DNA from: Apus apus
Lineage: Eukaryota; Chordata; Aves; Apodiformes; Apodidae
Assembly (NCBI RefSeq): GCF_020740795.1
Contig: NC_067285.1
Coordinates: 16,980,001 to 17,044,000 of the forward strand
Reading direction: 5' to 3'
Length of the DNA stretch: 64,000 bases
Shown: one piece after another, positions 10,110 to 20,205 of the stretch
Position numbering within the stretch: the first letter of the stretch is position 1
Layout of the letters: each line of letters starts with the position of its first letter
Translations under genes and position numbers: made by a program
The notes under the pieces: generated by a model
The model's database searches: none
The model's input: the letters and a program-made list of their open reading frames with translations, nothing else
What the model was told of the DNA's origin: nothing

Positions 10110-13100
10110 GTGAGGAGGGGGTGTCTGGCAAGCGGGGCAGGGGGGGCTTCGCCCTCCCCGGCTGGGCTGCCCGCTCTCGGGATGACATTGCCGGCAGGGT
10201 GGAGGAAGAGGATTCGGCCCCGAGGGCAGCGGGGCTCAGCACACGCGGTGGCGGGGCACGGCGCGGGCTCGGGCGGCCGCAGAGGGCGCCCAGCACCTGT
10301 GCCGCCGCCCAGCCGTCCCCGGTGCGGGGGCTAGCACCTGGTGCCAGACCGCCAACACCGGCCCCATGCGCTCTCGCCCTCTTCCTCACCCTCCTCTTTA
10401 CCGGACAAGCCGGCCCCTGGTGGAGAAGGAGAGTGCGGCGGCGGGCACGACCTGCTCCGTGCGCCCGCCCGTGTGCCGGTCCGCCGGGCTGGGCCCCGGG
10501 TGCGGGCACGGCGCGCCCCTCGCTCCCGTCCCGGGGCGTCCTGCCCTGCCTCTGAGAGCGCTTCGGTAGCCATGATCCTTCGGGAAAAGAGAACTTGTTG
10601 TTGCTCAAGTTTTAAAGTAAGACTCGGCAGGTTTGGGTAAATCGAGATGCCTCCTAGCAGCGTGAGCTGTTGGTGCTGTAAATACGTTGTGACGGGGCAT
10701 GAGTGCTGTTCAAGAAGTCCATATACTTGCAACTGTGACTTCCTTGATAATACTTATCTTGCTTTCGTGTGAGTGTGCTCTTTATTTTGTCTTAATCTGT
10801 GCTTCACTTCTTGGTAATTTTGAGTTGTTGAAGCCACAAACGTACTGCAAAACAAGCAATGTGTTTTTGTGAGTTTAATATGGCTTCCTTTTAAAACATA
10901 AATGCTATCTGAAAGTCATTTTTGAAGTTGTTATCTGAAGTACTTTAGCATGTGTAGTTTTTAAACACCTTCACTAAAAATGTGTTTCTTATGAAATATG
11001 AACTAGAATTTACTTTTCAGCAGAAAATGGATAAAATTACAATCTTTGTTAGTGAGCTGTGGGGAGGCCAAAAGAGACAGCAGACTTCACCAGGTCAGTT
11101 TCCATTAGTATCACTTCTGAAGCAAAGCTTGGGGGAAAAAAACCAAACCAACAGTTATTTGAAATCCTGAGAAACTTGCATTTAGTCAGCAAAAAGTACG
11201 TTGCTCCCTTTGGTAGTCTGTCTAGCAAAACCTTGATTGAGTAAATGGCTGTACTTTATGAGTCATACTTCGGTCTGGTCTACATGACCGATGAGTTCAT
11301 ACGCAGGCTGTTGTGCTCCTGGCGCTTTCTTGAAGTTTGAGAGAGTCCTCTTCTGCTGCTTGGGGTGTGAAGAACAGATCACCCTCTTCTGGCTTTCCTG
11401 AAGGTCTGGGAGAATCATCTTCTCACTGACCACTTTCCCCATAGCCAGGTCTCTTCTGTCTCTGCTACTATTCCCAAGGTACCTGTATGCAAGAAGTATG
11501 ATTTTCTTCATTGTATGCATTTTGCAAGTATAAAAACTGTTGGCTAGAAAGCGTGGCATTAAAACGCAAACAAAAATATACTCACAAAATGGCTTGCAGT
11601 GGGAGATATTTTACTAGGATTTAAACCAGGAGTGAAAGATTGTTTGAAAGCCTTACATGTGGAGATGGCCAGGGAATAAAATTGGAAAACCACATCTCAA
11701 ATCCATGGCCACTCAGAAAAGAGAACTTAGGTACTAGTTGAAATCTTTGTTTTTAGACTGCTACACTTTTTTTTTTTTTAAAGAAAAAAGTATGAGTGCT
11801 TCAGTATTTTGATGGTGTTGGGCTAGTGTTTGAAAGCTTAATATTTTGTGGGGTGGGAATGTTGTCTTAACCTAACTTCTCCTTACAACATATTTTGAAA
11901 TAAGTACTCTTCACAATTGCAGTTCTTGTTTTTGGTGGGAGACCGTGTACCATTTTATTTTTAAAAGGAAATAAAACACTTTCTCAAGGCACTGAGTACA
12001 TGTTTTGGCAATATGAGATGTTGATGACTTAAATTTTAGTATTACTGTTTCTGATGAGCTTGGTATATTGGGTAGTGTAAAAAAATGAGTTCCTTCTGTT
12101 TTTTCTTTGTTCCTTCAAATCCAAAGCTTAGTTCTGGGTATAAAATCCTTCCAGCTTACTTTGCTTCAATTTGATTGGTTTTCCATTTCAACACTTCCAT
12201 TATTTAGCCTGGTTTCATTTTGTAGTAATCAGACAAGCTATCATGCCTGAAATAGAAGTTAATCGTTCTGTTTGTTCTGTGTTCATCCATAAGCCAGCCT
12301 GGATTTGGATTTCCCATTTCAGTTTTAGGCCAGCCTGATTCTTCTTGCTTTAATATTGGACATGATGTTGATTTTGTAGTTCTGTTATGTGACTGTGTGG
12401 ATTAAAACATTATGTAATTCATGAACATTTTTAAAATCAACTCTGTTTCATTGTTGGTAGATCTCCTGATCCAGTGTTGGTTGGTGGTAGTTTTTATAGT
12501 TACTTTTATGTAAGTTGCTGTTGCTGAATAGAAATATTTCTAGTAGAAAGTGTCATTAATTTTCAGTTGTAGTGTGGCAGGATTCCTTGAAAAGCGGGCT
12601 TTTGCCTGCTTTAAGTTCTGGTTACAGTTGTAAAACCTGGGTCTCTAGAACTGTTAAAGCCAGAACCAATGCTGTACACACAGGCCACAGTCTCAGCTCT
12701 TGGGTAGAAAGATGCAGTTTCTCAGCTTTGAGTGCTAAGCTCAAGGAGGATCAAAATGGTTTGTGACAAGTTTTGTTAATAATATATAGATTAAAAAAAA
12801 TCATACACCCAAACTGAAAAAAGTCCCTATAAACCATATTTAGTTGCCAAGCAACTCACAGCAGTGCCCTGCTGTTTATGTTTCAGAGGATATCCGTAAG
12901 GCTTAATGAGCTCCCACACCAACGTGAGATGAGGCACCCTTTTATCAAAGCACTGCCTCGGACATGGAGTTCTCCCTTTTATCTTTAGAGGGTGTCATAA
13001 AAGAAAAGGCAATTCCTGATGTTTTATGAAGACAGAAAGAAAAGAGATAGTGAGATAACACCCCACTTAAATTTTAAGATGAGTTGCCTTTTCTGTAGTG

Positions 13101-15445
13101 TTCACCTCTAGGTTCAGTGAAATGACTGAAGCAGTAAAAAAAAAGGCTGGTTTCTTTGGAAGCAGTGTTGAGGTCAGCAATTTACCCTCTCTGCTTTCTG
13201 TTTGTTTTTGTTGTTTGGTTGGGTTTTTTTTTTTTAATAGTTGAGGATGGAGAAGATGAGTGGAATGGGAAAGAGTATGTCCCTGAAGAGAGCTTGAGGC
13301 AATGGGGAAGCTTGAGTAGAAACTATTAGACTTGTGAAACTACTTCAGGAAGAGAAAGTCTGATAAATAAGCATAAGATAAGGTGAAACAAAGGTCTTCA
13401 TGGAACTGTGATCAGGCCTATGATGTTTTAACGTTGGTCACTTAAATTTCTTCTGCTTAAAAATGTACATTTGATGTTTATTTTAAAGAAAATATTTATA
13501 TTCTTACAGCAAGGTAAAAATGTTATATAAAACTTCCCTAGGTCTAGGTAAAATTTAGGGTGATTTAGCTGCAAAATAATGAACTTAGTCAATAATCAGA
13601 TAATTCACAAGGTAATAAGTTTGTTTCAGAATCTGATCATGGACCATTTTGCAATCGGTTGCATTTATTGATCCCTGGGAGGTGGTGAAAATCATGCAAC
13701 TAGTTCTATTGTGAATGGCTCAAACTAGTCTAATGCCTCCAAGAAGTAATGCCTATTAACTCGTATAGAACCATGAGAAGCTGTGTATCTAAAGTGTTAG
13801 AGTTCATCTCTCATCTCATATTTTAAGAAAAAATGAAATGCCTGGTGAACAGTGAAATATATTTTCAAGGTAGGTCTGGTAAATACACATAGTATTTGCA
13901 TAGGTTTCTTTTGCTTCCTCTGTCCTCTACCACAAGAAGAGCTACAAGTGCGTAGAGCTCCTGAGAAATCTTCTAATTGATAGTTATTAACTGGATTTTA
14001 TCTGTTACAGGAACAAAGAAGAAAGCTGCATGTCCAGGACTTGGTCTGTTTTATACCGTACTGTCTGCCTTCCTTTTCTCAGTGGCCTCTTTATTTCTTA
14101 AAAAAATAGAAGATGTACATTCAGTGGAAGTGAGTGCATTTCGATGTGTTTTCCAAATGGCATTCGTACTTCCTGGTTTAATATACTACAAGTAAGTGTA
14201 GTAAATGTTTAAAATCAAAATTGTTTCTTAAAAAGAGACCTTGAATTATCACTCGCTTAAATCAGATTGCAGTATTGTTTTAATTCAGGCTTCAACTGCA
14301 TAACTGCATTGTTTTAGATTACTTAATAGTTTCTTAATGCAACTCAGAAAAGTGAAAATCTTTGACTCCCTGAATTGTATAAGTTTATACAGGGATTATA
14401 TTAAATGTATTGATCTTCCATGAAGCAGTGTTCTTAAAAATAAAAGGTAATTTGTAGACACACTTGGGTTATTTTGCAAGCAAAAAATTAATAGCTAGAA
14501 AAACAGGTTCCAGACTTCGAATGTGATTGGGTGATGGGAAGAAGTTGGTCTGTGATCAGAGAGTTAAAAATATTTTTACGTTTAAGATAAGTCCCTTATC
14601 TAGAAAGGTGTGTACATTAAATGTGATTGGATATCGGTTATGAAATATGAGCCAATGATATTAATGTGACATTTCTGTTTTTCAGAACAGGGTTTTTGGG
14701 ACCAAAAGGTAAAAGAATTTTTCTTTTCTTCCGAGGATTCCTTGGCTCTAGCGCAATGATTCTTCTCTACTATGCTTTTCAAGTCATGCCACTAGCTGAT
14801 GCCACTGTTATAACTTTTAGCAGTCCTGTTTTTACATCGTTGCTAGCGTGGATCTTTCTCAAAGAGAAATACAGTATTTGGGATCTTCTGTTTACCCTCT
14901 TCGCAATCACTGGAGTGATTCTTATTGCTCGACCACCGTTTCTGTTTGGGTCAAACGTTACAGGGATTGAAGGAAGTTACACAGATCATCTTAAAGGGAC
15001 CATAGCAGCAATTACAAGCACAGTATCTGGAGCTTCCACTTTTGTTATAATAAGGAAGGTGGGAAAATCTGTGCATTACTTTTTGTCAATTTGGTATTAT
15101 GCAGTCATTGGTTTAATTGGATGTGTTATAGCATTGTTTGTTATGAATGAATGGCGTTTACCATACTGTGGTAAAGACAGAGTTCTTCTAATACTAATAG
15201 GCTTGTTAGGGCTAGGGGGTCAGATATTTCTCACAAAAGCGTTACAAATAGAGAAAGCTGGACCTGTAGCCATAATGAAAACAATGGATGTGGTGTTTGC
15301 TTTTATTTTACAAATTCTTTTTCTCAATCATCTCCCAACTTGGTGGACTGTGGGTGGTGCCCTTTGTGTAGTAGCCAGTAGTTCTGGAACTGCCATTCGC
15401 AAGTGGCGACAAAGCTTGAAAAAAGCTAAACAAAATGAAATCTAA
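9905..15445 (+). CDS. SLC35G1: Solute carrier family 35 member G1 (three coding exons)
   Basis: The joined exons 9905-10109, 14011-14191 and 14686-15445 give 1,146 bases, 381 residues plus TAA. The product is a multi-pass protein of the drug/metabolite transporter superfamily with two EamA repeats (about residues 80-212 and 230-365), usually ten helices. The mammalian protein (TMEM20, also called POST) has been reported to bind STIM1 in the endoplasmic reticulum and plasma membrane and more recently to carry citrate. Recognised segments include GPKGKRIFLFFRG, DATVITFSSPVFTS, GVILIARPPFLFGS and KALQIEKAGPVAIMKTMDVV, nearly as in mammals. Junctions are GT/AG with phases 1 and 2 and the frame closes exactly. 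The ATG at 9905 gives an N-terminus matching the family length; its context is weak (C at -3, G at +4), and the frame is open upstream with another ATG at 9836. The identity is firm; the exact start is less so. Confidence 0.95.
11263..11610 (-). CDS. Unidentified antisense coding-like exon (hypothetical)
   Basis: I do not recognise this sequence. On the minus strand a frame is open from 11610 to a TGA at 11263-11265, with an ATG at 11559. From about 11480 downward codon choice is gene-like (many CAG, AAG, GTG, CTC), unlike the AT-rich intron around it. A splice-acceptor-like 'cttcttgcatacag' on the minus strand precedes this part, which would make about 72 codons of terminal exon. The predicted C-terminal part is lysine/glutamine-rich and ends in DQTEV, which by form resembles a class I PDZ ligand. 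The nearest AATAAA on that strand is at 10781-10786, about 480 bases past the stop. No partner exon was found upstream. Alternatives are a decayed retrocopy, repeat-derived sequence or chance. Confidence 0.25.
   Translation of the reverse strand, partial: NISHCKPFCEYIFVCVLMPRFLANSFYTCKMHTMKKIILLAYRYLGNSSRDRRDLAMGKVVSEKMILPDLQESQKRVICSSHPKQQKRTLSNFKKAPGAQQPAYELIGHVDQTEV
12843..12855. promoter_or_regulatory. RFX X-box-like motif
   Basis: GTTGCCAAGCAAC is two RFX half-sites (GTTGCC and AGCAAC) with a one-base spacer, close to the X-box consensus. It lies in SLC35G1 intron 1. Such motifs arise by chance, so function is uncertain. Confidence 0.25.
13241..13329 (+). other. SLC35G1: Possible cryptic alternative last exon of SLC35G1
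   Basis: A strong acceptor (a run of 12 T followed by AATAG) ends at 13240. Joining exon 1, which leaves one G, to the TT at 13241 keeps an open frame of 29 acidic, protein-like codons (starting VEDGEDEWNGKEYVPEE) before a TAG at 13327-13329. The product would be about 97 residues with no membrane helix. This may be chance; transcripts would decide. Confidence 0.2.
14011..14191 (+). CDS. SLC35G1: SLC35G1 coding exon 2 (about residues 69-129)
   Basis: The acceptor 'tctgttacag' and donor CAA|GTAAGT are strong. It encodes the KKKA-CPGLGLFYT entry to helix 1, the segment FLFSVASLFLKKIEDVHSVE and the conserved SAFRCVFQM of helix 2. It ends in phase 2, inside the lysine codon of YYKTGF, which exon 3 completes. 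Length and phases fit the mammalian gene. Confidence 0.95.
14192..14685 (+). other. SLC35G1: SLC35G1 intron 2
   Basis: A short AT-rich intron of 494 bases, GTAAGT to 'tctgtttttcag'. No other feature was seen. Confidence 0.95.
14686..15445 (+). CDS. SLC35G1: SLC35G1 coding exon 3 (about residues 130-381)
   Basis: This exon carries the rest of the first EamA repeat and the whole second repeat. Helix-forming stretches alternate with short charged loops, and the end of EamA 2 is marked by LPTWWTVGGALCVVAS, a family signature. The C-terminal tail is basic (RKWRQSLKKAKQNEI) and a little longer than the mammalian one as I recall it. It stops at TAA, 15443-15445. No frameshift or internal stop was seen. 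Confidence 0.95.
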
Positions 15446-16203
15446 CAATACATGCAGTATCACATTATAGAAACAAGCAGTCTTGAAATATATATACAAT
15501 ATTTATTTTTATTTATTTTAAATAGCTCATTTACCAAATTGTAGTATGAAGCTATATACAATGAAATAAGTTGATTAAAAAAAAACAAAACAACAAACCA
15601 AAATAAACAACCAAATCTGATGATGTTTTAACAACTGATAAGGTATATTACTTCCTTTCTCATATTTAGGCATACAGTTATGAGAATTAGGAAGATATTT
15701 AAAAGTTGCTTGCTTCCTATCTAAAGTGGACAATAGTTTTTGGCATTTATTTTCCTAAAATTCCTGATTCTCCACTTCTTAGACCATTTTTCTGTTCTGC
15801 TAAGCAATGGAAATCAGTCTCCCAAGCTTATTTAATGCTATTCTCTGCTTGGTTACCAGAGGGATTGTAGTATAAAAGTTAGAGGGGAATGAAAAATTCT
15901 AATCCTGTAAACATCCAGCTTTTATAGAACAGGTAAAGCTTGCACATTTACAATTTTTCTAATTTTTTAATTTAAATTTTTTTTTGGCACAAAACAGATG
16001 TCAAATGGGGATTTATTTTAAATTTGGATTCTAAAAGGATTAAGGATATTTTATATCTTTCCAAGTAATATCAGAAGAAAATGAACTTGTTCAAATTACC
16101 TAACAGCTTTGCTTTCTTTTTTTAAAAAAAGTAAACATTTGCACTTGCTTTACAGAGATAATGAAACAATCTAACCACCTTTGTTTTTTAGTGTGATTTT
16201 CCC

Positions 16204-16209
16204 AATAAA
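16204..16209 (+). terminator. SLC35G1: Candidate proximal poly(A) signal
   Basis: AATAAA about 760 bases after the SLC35G1 stop codon. The downstream GU-rich element is weak. Confidence 0.3.
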
Positions 16210-17120
16210 CATCTTTAGATGCTGTACTCTCAGTGATGAGAGACAACAGTTATTGTATACCACTTATAAATCAATTGTGGTATGGAATATTATGCTGTAG
16301 CTGCACTTTTTATTCTATGCAAAATATTGTATTTTTTTAGGTATTTAATATAGGTTATTTTAAATGCTGCTTACAACCCTTTCATTTAGATTATTTTGTA
16401 CAAAAGCTCTTTATGAGACCATGTTTGACTCTTCTTGGCCTTCATAAAGTTAGGCAAAAGTTTTATTGTAGATTGTCCTATTTCCTAAGTATTTACAAGA
16501 GTGCAGAGTAATTGCAGTTTCACAGAAAATGCAGGTTGGACGAGGTTGTGGCAGAGGTTCTGCCAAAGAGGTTTGAGGACAACTTGGTGGGAGGGTGAAG
16601 CTATGCGTACACATCTCGTGACATGGAGGCATGCACACTACATCAGGCAATGCTAGTGGCACTGGGGGCAGCTTCAGCCCCATTTCTGCAGCTGACCCTT
16701 TTAAATCTGCACTTAGTCACTTCTCTTACACATCATCTCACTTTATAGGCTTTATCTTGATTGCTACAAATACAAAGAAAAAAGGCTTTTGTTATTTATC
16801 TTAGTGTCCTTCATGTTTGAGAAAGAATATGTGGTTAGTATCAGGTAGGACAATTTTCCCAAATGGAGTCTTATATACTGTTGGGTCATTGTCTCAGTAG
16901 TGCTTAAAGAAAAATTTTACTTGGATCTTTACTTGGTCCTCTTGAAGTGTTTTTCAGTTATTTACTCACTCCAGTGTTTTTCTAAAGGAGAATACGTTCT
17001 GTAGACTTGATATATGTGGGTTGTTTTGTTGTTGTTTTTTTTTTTTCAAAAACTCTGAAGGTAGCAGATGTTTTCTAATTTTGATATACAGATCTCTAGT
17101 CACACATCTTTTCTTTTGCT

Positions 17121-17126
17121 AATAAA
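17121..17126 (+). terminator. SLC35G1: Candidate poly(A) signal
   Basis: AATAAA about 1.7 kb after the stop codon, with no clear GU-rich element immediately downstream. Confidence 0.2.
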
Positions 17127-19644
17127 CATTGCATCCTGGCAGGACAGACTTAGCGGACTTGAGTCCCAAAGGACTGTAATGTGTGTAGTACTTTGGAATG
17201 CATCTGGATGCTAGGAGCCTTATTTGTGCAAGAGTCTGTATGTAAACCAGCACCCTGAATCCATATGTGTTTATGGACATGAACAGATTCCACTTCAGTG
17301 GTTGAATCAGTTCCTGCTTATAGCTGTCTGGTCTCTAGCTGAACTTCATCCTTCAGGAGAAGCACAGCTGAAAAGGTCAGGAGTAGCATGAAACTGCTTT
17401 CACATCTCTTTAAAGCCTGATGTAATGAAATTCCAATTTGGCCCCAGTTTCGCTTAATATTTGAGATTATGAACTGGTATTGTTTCTTATGGTGCTCAGC
17501 CATCACTGCCAGTGAGCGACAGCTTTCAGGGGAGGGAGGGAAAACAGGTGCATTTTTTTACTGCTTCATTTCATCTTTGAATTGACACTTACAAAGGTGT
17601 GGTTCCAAAGCAGTTCAGATTTGATATAAACTTGGGATGTCAGCTAGTCCTGGTCCTCCCATTGGCTTAGTGCTCATTCTTATGTGGTTCACTGGCCCCA
17701 GGAGCTGATGAGGGCAAAACCAGAGTAGCCTGAATTTGACAGTGTGAAATGGAATTAGAAAGGGGAATTGGATAACAGTTTGAATTCCAGCATATGAATG
17801 CTACTTTGTCATAATATATGTAGAAGCTCATATAAAAAAAATCTTTAGGTCATATGATTTCAATGAATTTTGTTTACACTTAGTAGAGAGGAACAGGCTA
17901 CTGAAAAAAGGACTGCTTTCTTGCCCTTAACACATAAGTAAGTTCAGAAAAAAAAAATACCTGAAATCAATGTGATCCAGTGATTGGTAATTTTTATCTC
18001 AAGTTCTTGCAGAAACCCTTTTTATGTATTTCCATACCTGTAGTGCCAGAAAACGCAGATGATTGTTGGTTTTTTTCCATAGTCTAAACCTACCAGGTTT
18101 CCTTATGGGCTCCATCTGCTTATTTCCTTTTGCTGTACTTAAACCTTCCTAAATATTGAAATTGTTAAAATAATAATTTAAACAAGATCCCATGTTGGAC
18201 AACGTTGTATTTTTTGGTATATTATTTTGATTTTAATCCATCTTTTAGAGAATTGTTTAACTAGCGTGAGAATTAAGGACTTGACCAGGGCTTCTCAAGT
18301 CATAAAGCACGCCAAGCCAATAACTGGCTTTTCTAGATGATATTGGGAACAGAAGACATTTAAGCTAATTTTCAACCACCTCAATTTAAAAATTTTTCTT
18401 CCTCTCAAATGTTGTTGAAAACCTAGATTTTAGTTGGAAGTCTTGAAGAAAATGAAATTATAAAAGATTATGGATACACTAAAATGTTTGGTTTCTTAAT
18501 TGAAAATATTTCTTAAAATTCCTGGTAAGATGGTCAAACTTTTTTTTTTCCCAGAACTTCACAGTTTGAGAATCTGAAATTAAATTGGCTGAGCCTTGAT
18601 TCTATCAGATTCTGATAGAATCAGTTCCTTTTTAATTTTTTTTAATTTTTTTTTTTTTATTTCCTTGGATAGATTTTTAATTTGAAATCTTTTTTTAGCT
18701 TTGAAAGCTAAAATAGAGCAAGTCTCTCAGGGTCAAATGTTATTTTTCTGAGCTTTGATTCAGAAATATATTATTAATGTTCATCACCTGTAGCATCCTG
18801 TTGTGATTCTTAAACTGGTTTTAAGTTTGATAAATGTACTTTCCTAATAGCAAGTCCTTCCTTTGTAATATGACAAAATGTTGTTGCAGTGCAATTTCTG
18901 TGCTATAAAGTTGTTTCTCTTGAATTTCAACATTAATGCAATGTATTGATTTCAGTGAACCCTGAATAGAAAGAGAAATGATTAATTATTGGTTGTTTTG
19001 CACATAAACACAGGGTAAAAAGATTTAGTTGTTACTGAGGAGTCAGAGGCGTATTTCCTATGTTCTTTACTATGCAAAACACTGTAAACATCTGTTGTCT
19101 TCAGTGGGACTATATAGCCTTAAAGCCTTAAGTAGCGGACTCTTCTGTATGTGGCTTTTCAGCTGATGGATGAAAAAGCTATGTACTGTCACTATGCAGT
19201 AGCCAGTTTCTTTCAGGCTAAGTTGATTGTCCACATATGTTCTAAAAGCTCTCTAAATACATCTACACTCAGAATTTGATGAGCTCCTTGTGTAGACAAG
19301 GGCAGTTTCCATAGTTAAAATTGATTTATTGCATTTGTCCAACACCAGGCTTGAAGTAACTTCAGCATAACGGCACTGGTGAAATAACTAGTTCAATGTA
19401 TCATTTTTCTTCTGTAACTTGAAACTAAGCTCTTTCCCAATTCCAAAAACGTTCTAAGATTGCTCTTCCTGTAATTGATAATGACAAGATGGGTAATACT
19501 ACCCTTGATCCTAATTTAGTATAAACACTTCCTCATCCCCTGCCCCCCGGAGTGTTTTCTCTTCCTTGAGCTTTTGTTTAAGAGCTGTCTGTTGGATATA
19601 AGTTTATTTCTAGAGATGCAGCCTTTTAAAAAGTTACTTTCTTG

Positions 19645-19905
19645 CTAACTAACAGTAGTTAACCAGGAAGAGTCTGTTTTCCAGTTTTCTAGCCATGGTA
19701 ACCATGTCCCCCAGGGCAGTAGAAGCACAATCTCTGTCTGGGTGGGTTCAGGGTTGGCAGTGCTGACAGCAGATGTGCAGCGCTGACTCCAGCAGGACAT
19801 TGCAGTTACCAACAGAATGTTTTTGTGGTCGAAACTGCCTGTCCAGCCAAAGAAAAGTTGTGGCTTTATGTTCCTGCAGATGCAGTCAACTTCAGGGTGG
19901 CACAT
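19645..19905. other. GC-richer block inside the AT-rich downstream flank
   Basis: About 250 bases of nearly balanced composition with an 86-codon open frame on the minus strand and no recognised domain. It may be an old repeat or a conserved UTR segment. No family was recognised. Confidence 0.25.
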
Positions 19906-20174
19906 ACATAGACTTCTATGGTGATAACACTTCTGTATATCAGAATCAGTAATTTTTTATGTTGTGTGAGTTTTTGTTTGACAAAAAGGGGGTAAAAATA
20001 CCCTTAGCATTAATTAAAGAATTTTTACTGTCTTATAGATTGTTAAATTTCTGTTGAATGATCTGTTTTGTAGAAGTTACTGGCTTTGTTATGTAGTAGT
20101 ATATTTTTATAGACAATTCTTATATATTGAAATGTTAAGAATATTTTCCTAAGAGATTTATATTCATCATTGCT

Positions 20175-20180
20175 AATAAA
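20175..20180 (+). terminator. SLC35G1: Candidate distal poly(A) signal
   Basis: AATAAA with a U/GU-rich stretch about 22-40 bases further on, which is the normal arrangement for cleavage and polyadenylation. Confidence 0.4.
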
Positions 20181-20205
20181 ATGAACTTGAAGAATTTGAT
20201 CTCTG

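Larger units (their letters stand above)
9370..10570. promoter_or_regulatory. SLC35G1: CpG island with SLC35G1 promoter and exon 1
   Basis: A very GC-rich block dense in CpG, in sharp contrast to the AT-rich sequence on either side. It contains the first coding exon of SLC35G1. Long open frames on both strands are expected here because stop codons are rare in such composition, and they are not called as genes. Confidence 0.85.
10110..14010 (+). other. SLC35G1: SLC35G1 intron 1
   Basis: Intron of 3.9 kb with GTGAGG at the donor and 'tctgttacag' at the acceptor. It contains an unexplained coding-like minus-strand block (11263-11610), an X-box-like site (12843-12855) and a possible cryptic exon (13241-13329). 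Otherwise it is AT-rich with T-runs. Confidence 0.85.
15446..20205 (+). other. SLC35G1: Probable SLC35G1 3' UTR / downstream flank
   Basis: AT-rich sequence with many T-runs and no gene-like frame. Canonical AATAAA hexamers occur at 15602, 16204, 17121 and 20175. The last is followed within about 30 bases by GU-rich 'tctctggttttg', the best cleavage context of the set, so the longest transcript may run to about 20.2 kb. Shorter forms may use 16204 or 17121. The true end cannot be fixed without transcripts. Confidence 0.4.

Noticed and set aside
9192-10732. Multiple long frames on both strands in the first CpG island
   Set aside because: Only the frame continuing from ATG 9905 joins the SLC35G1 exons in the right phase. 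The others are low-complexity shadows of GC-rich sequence.
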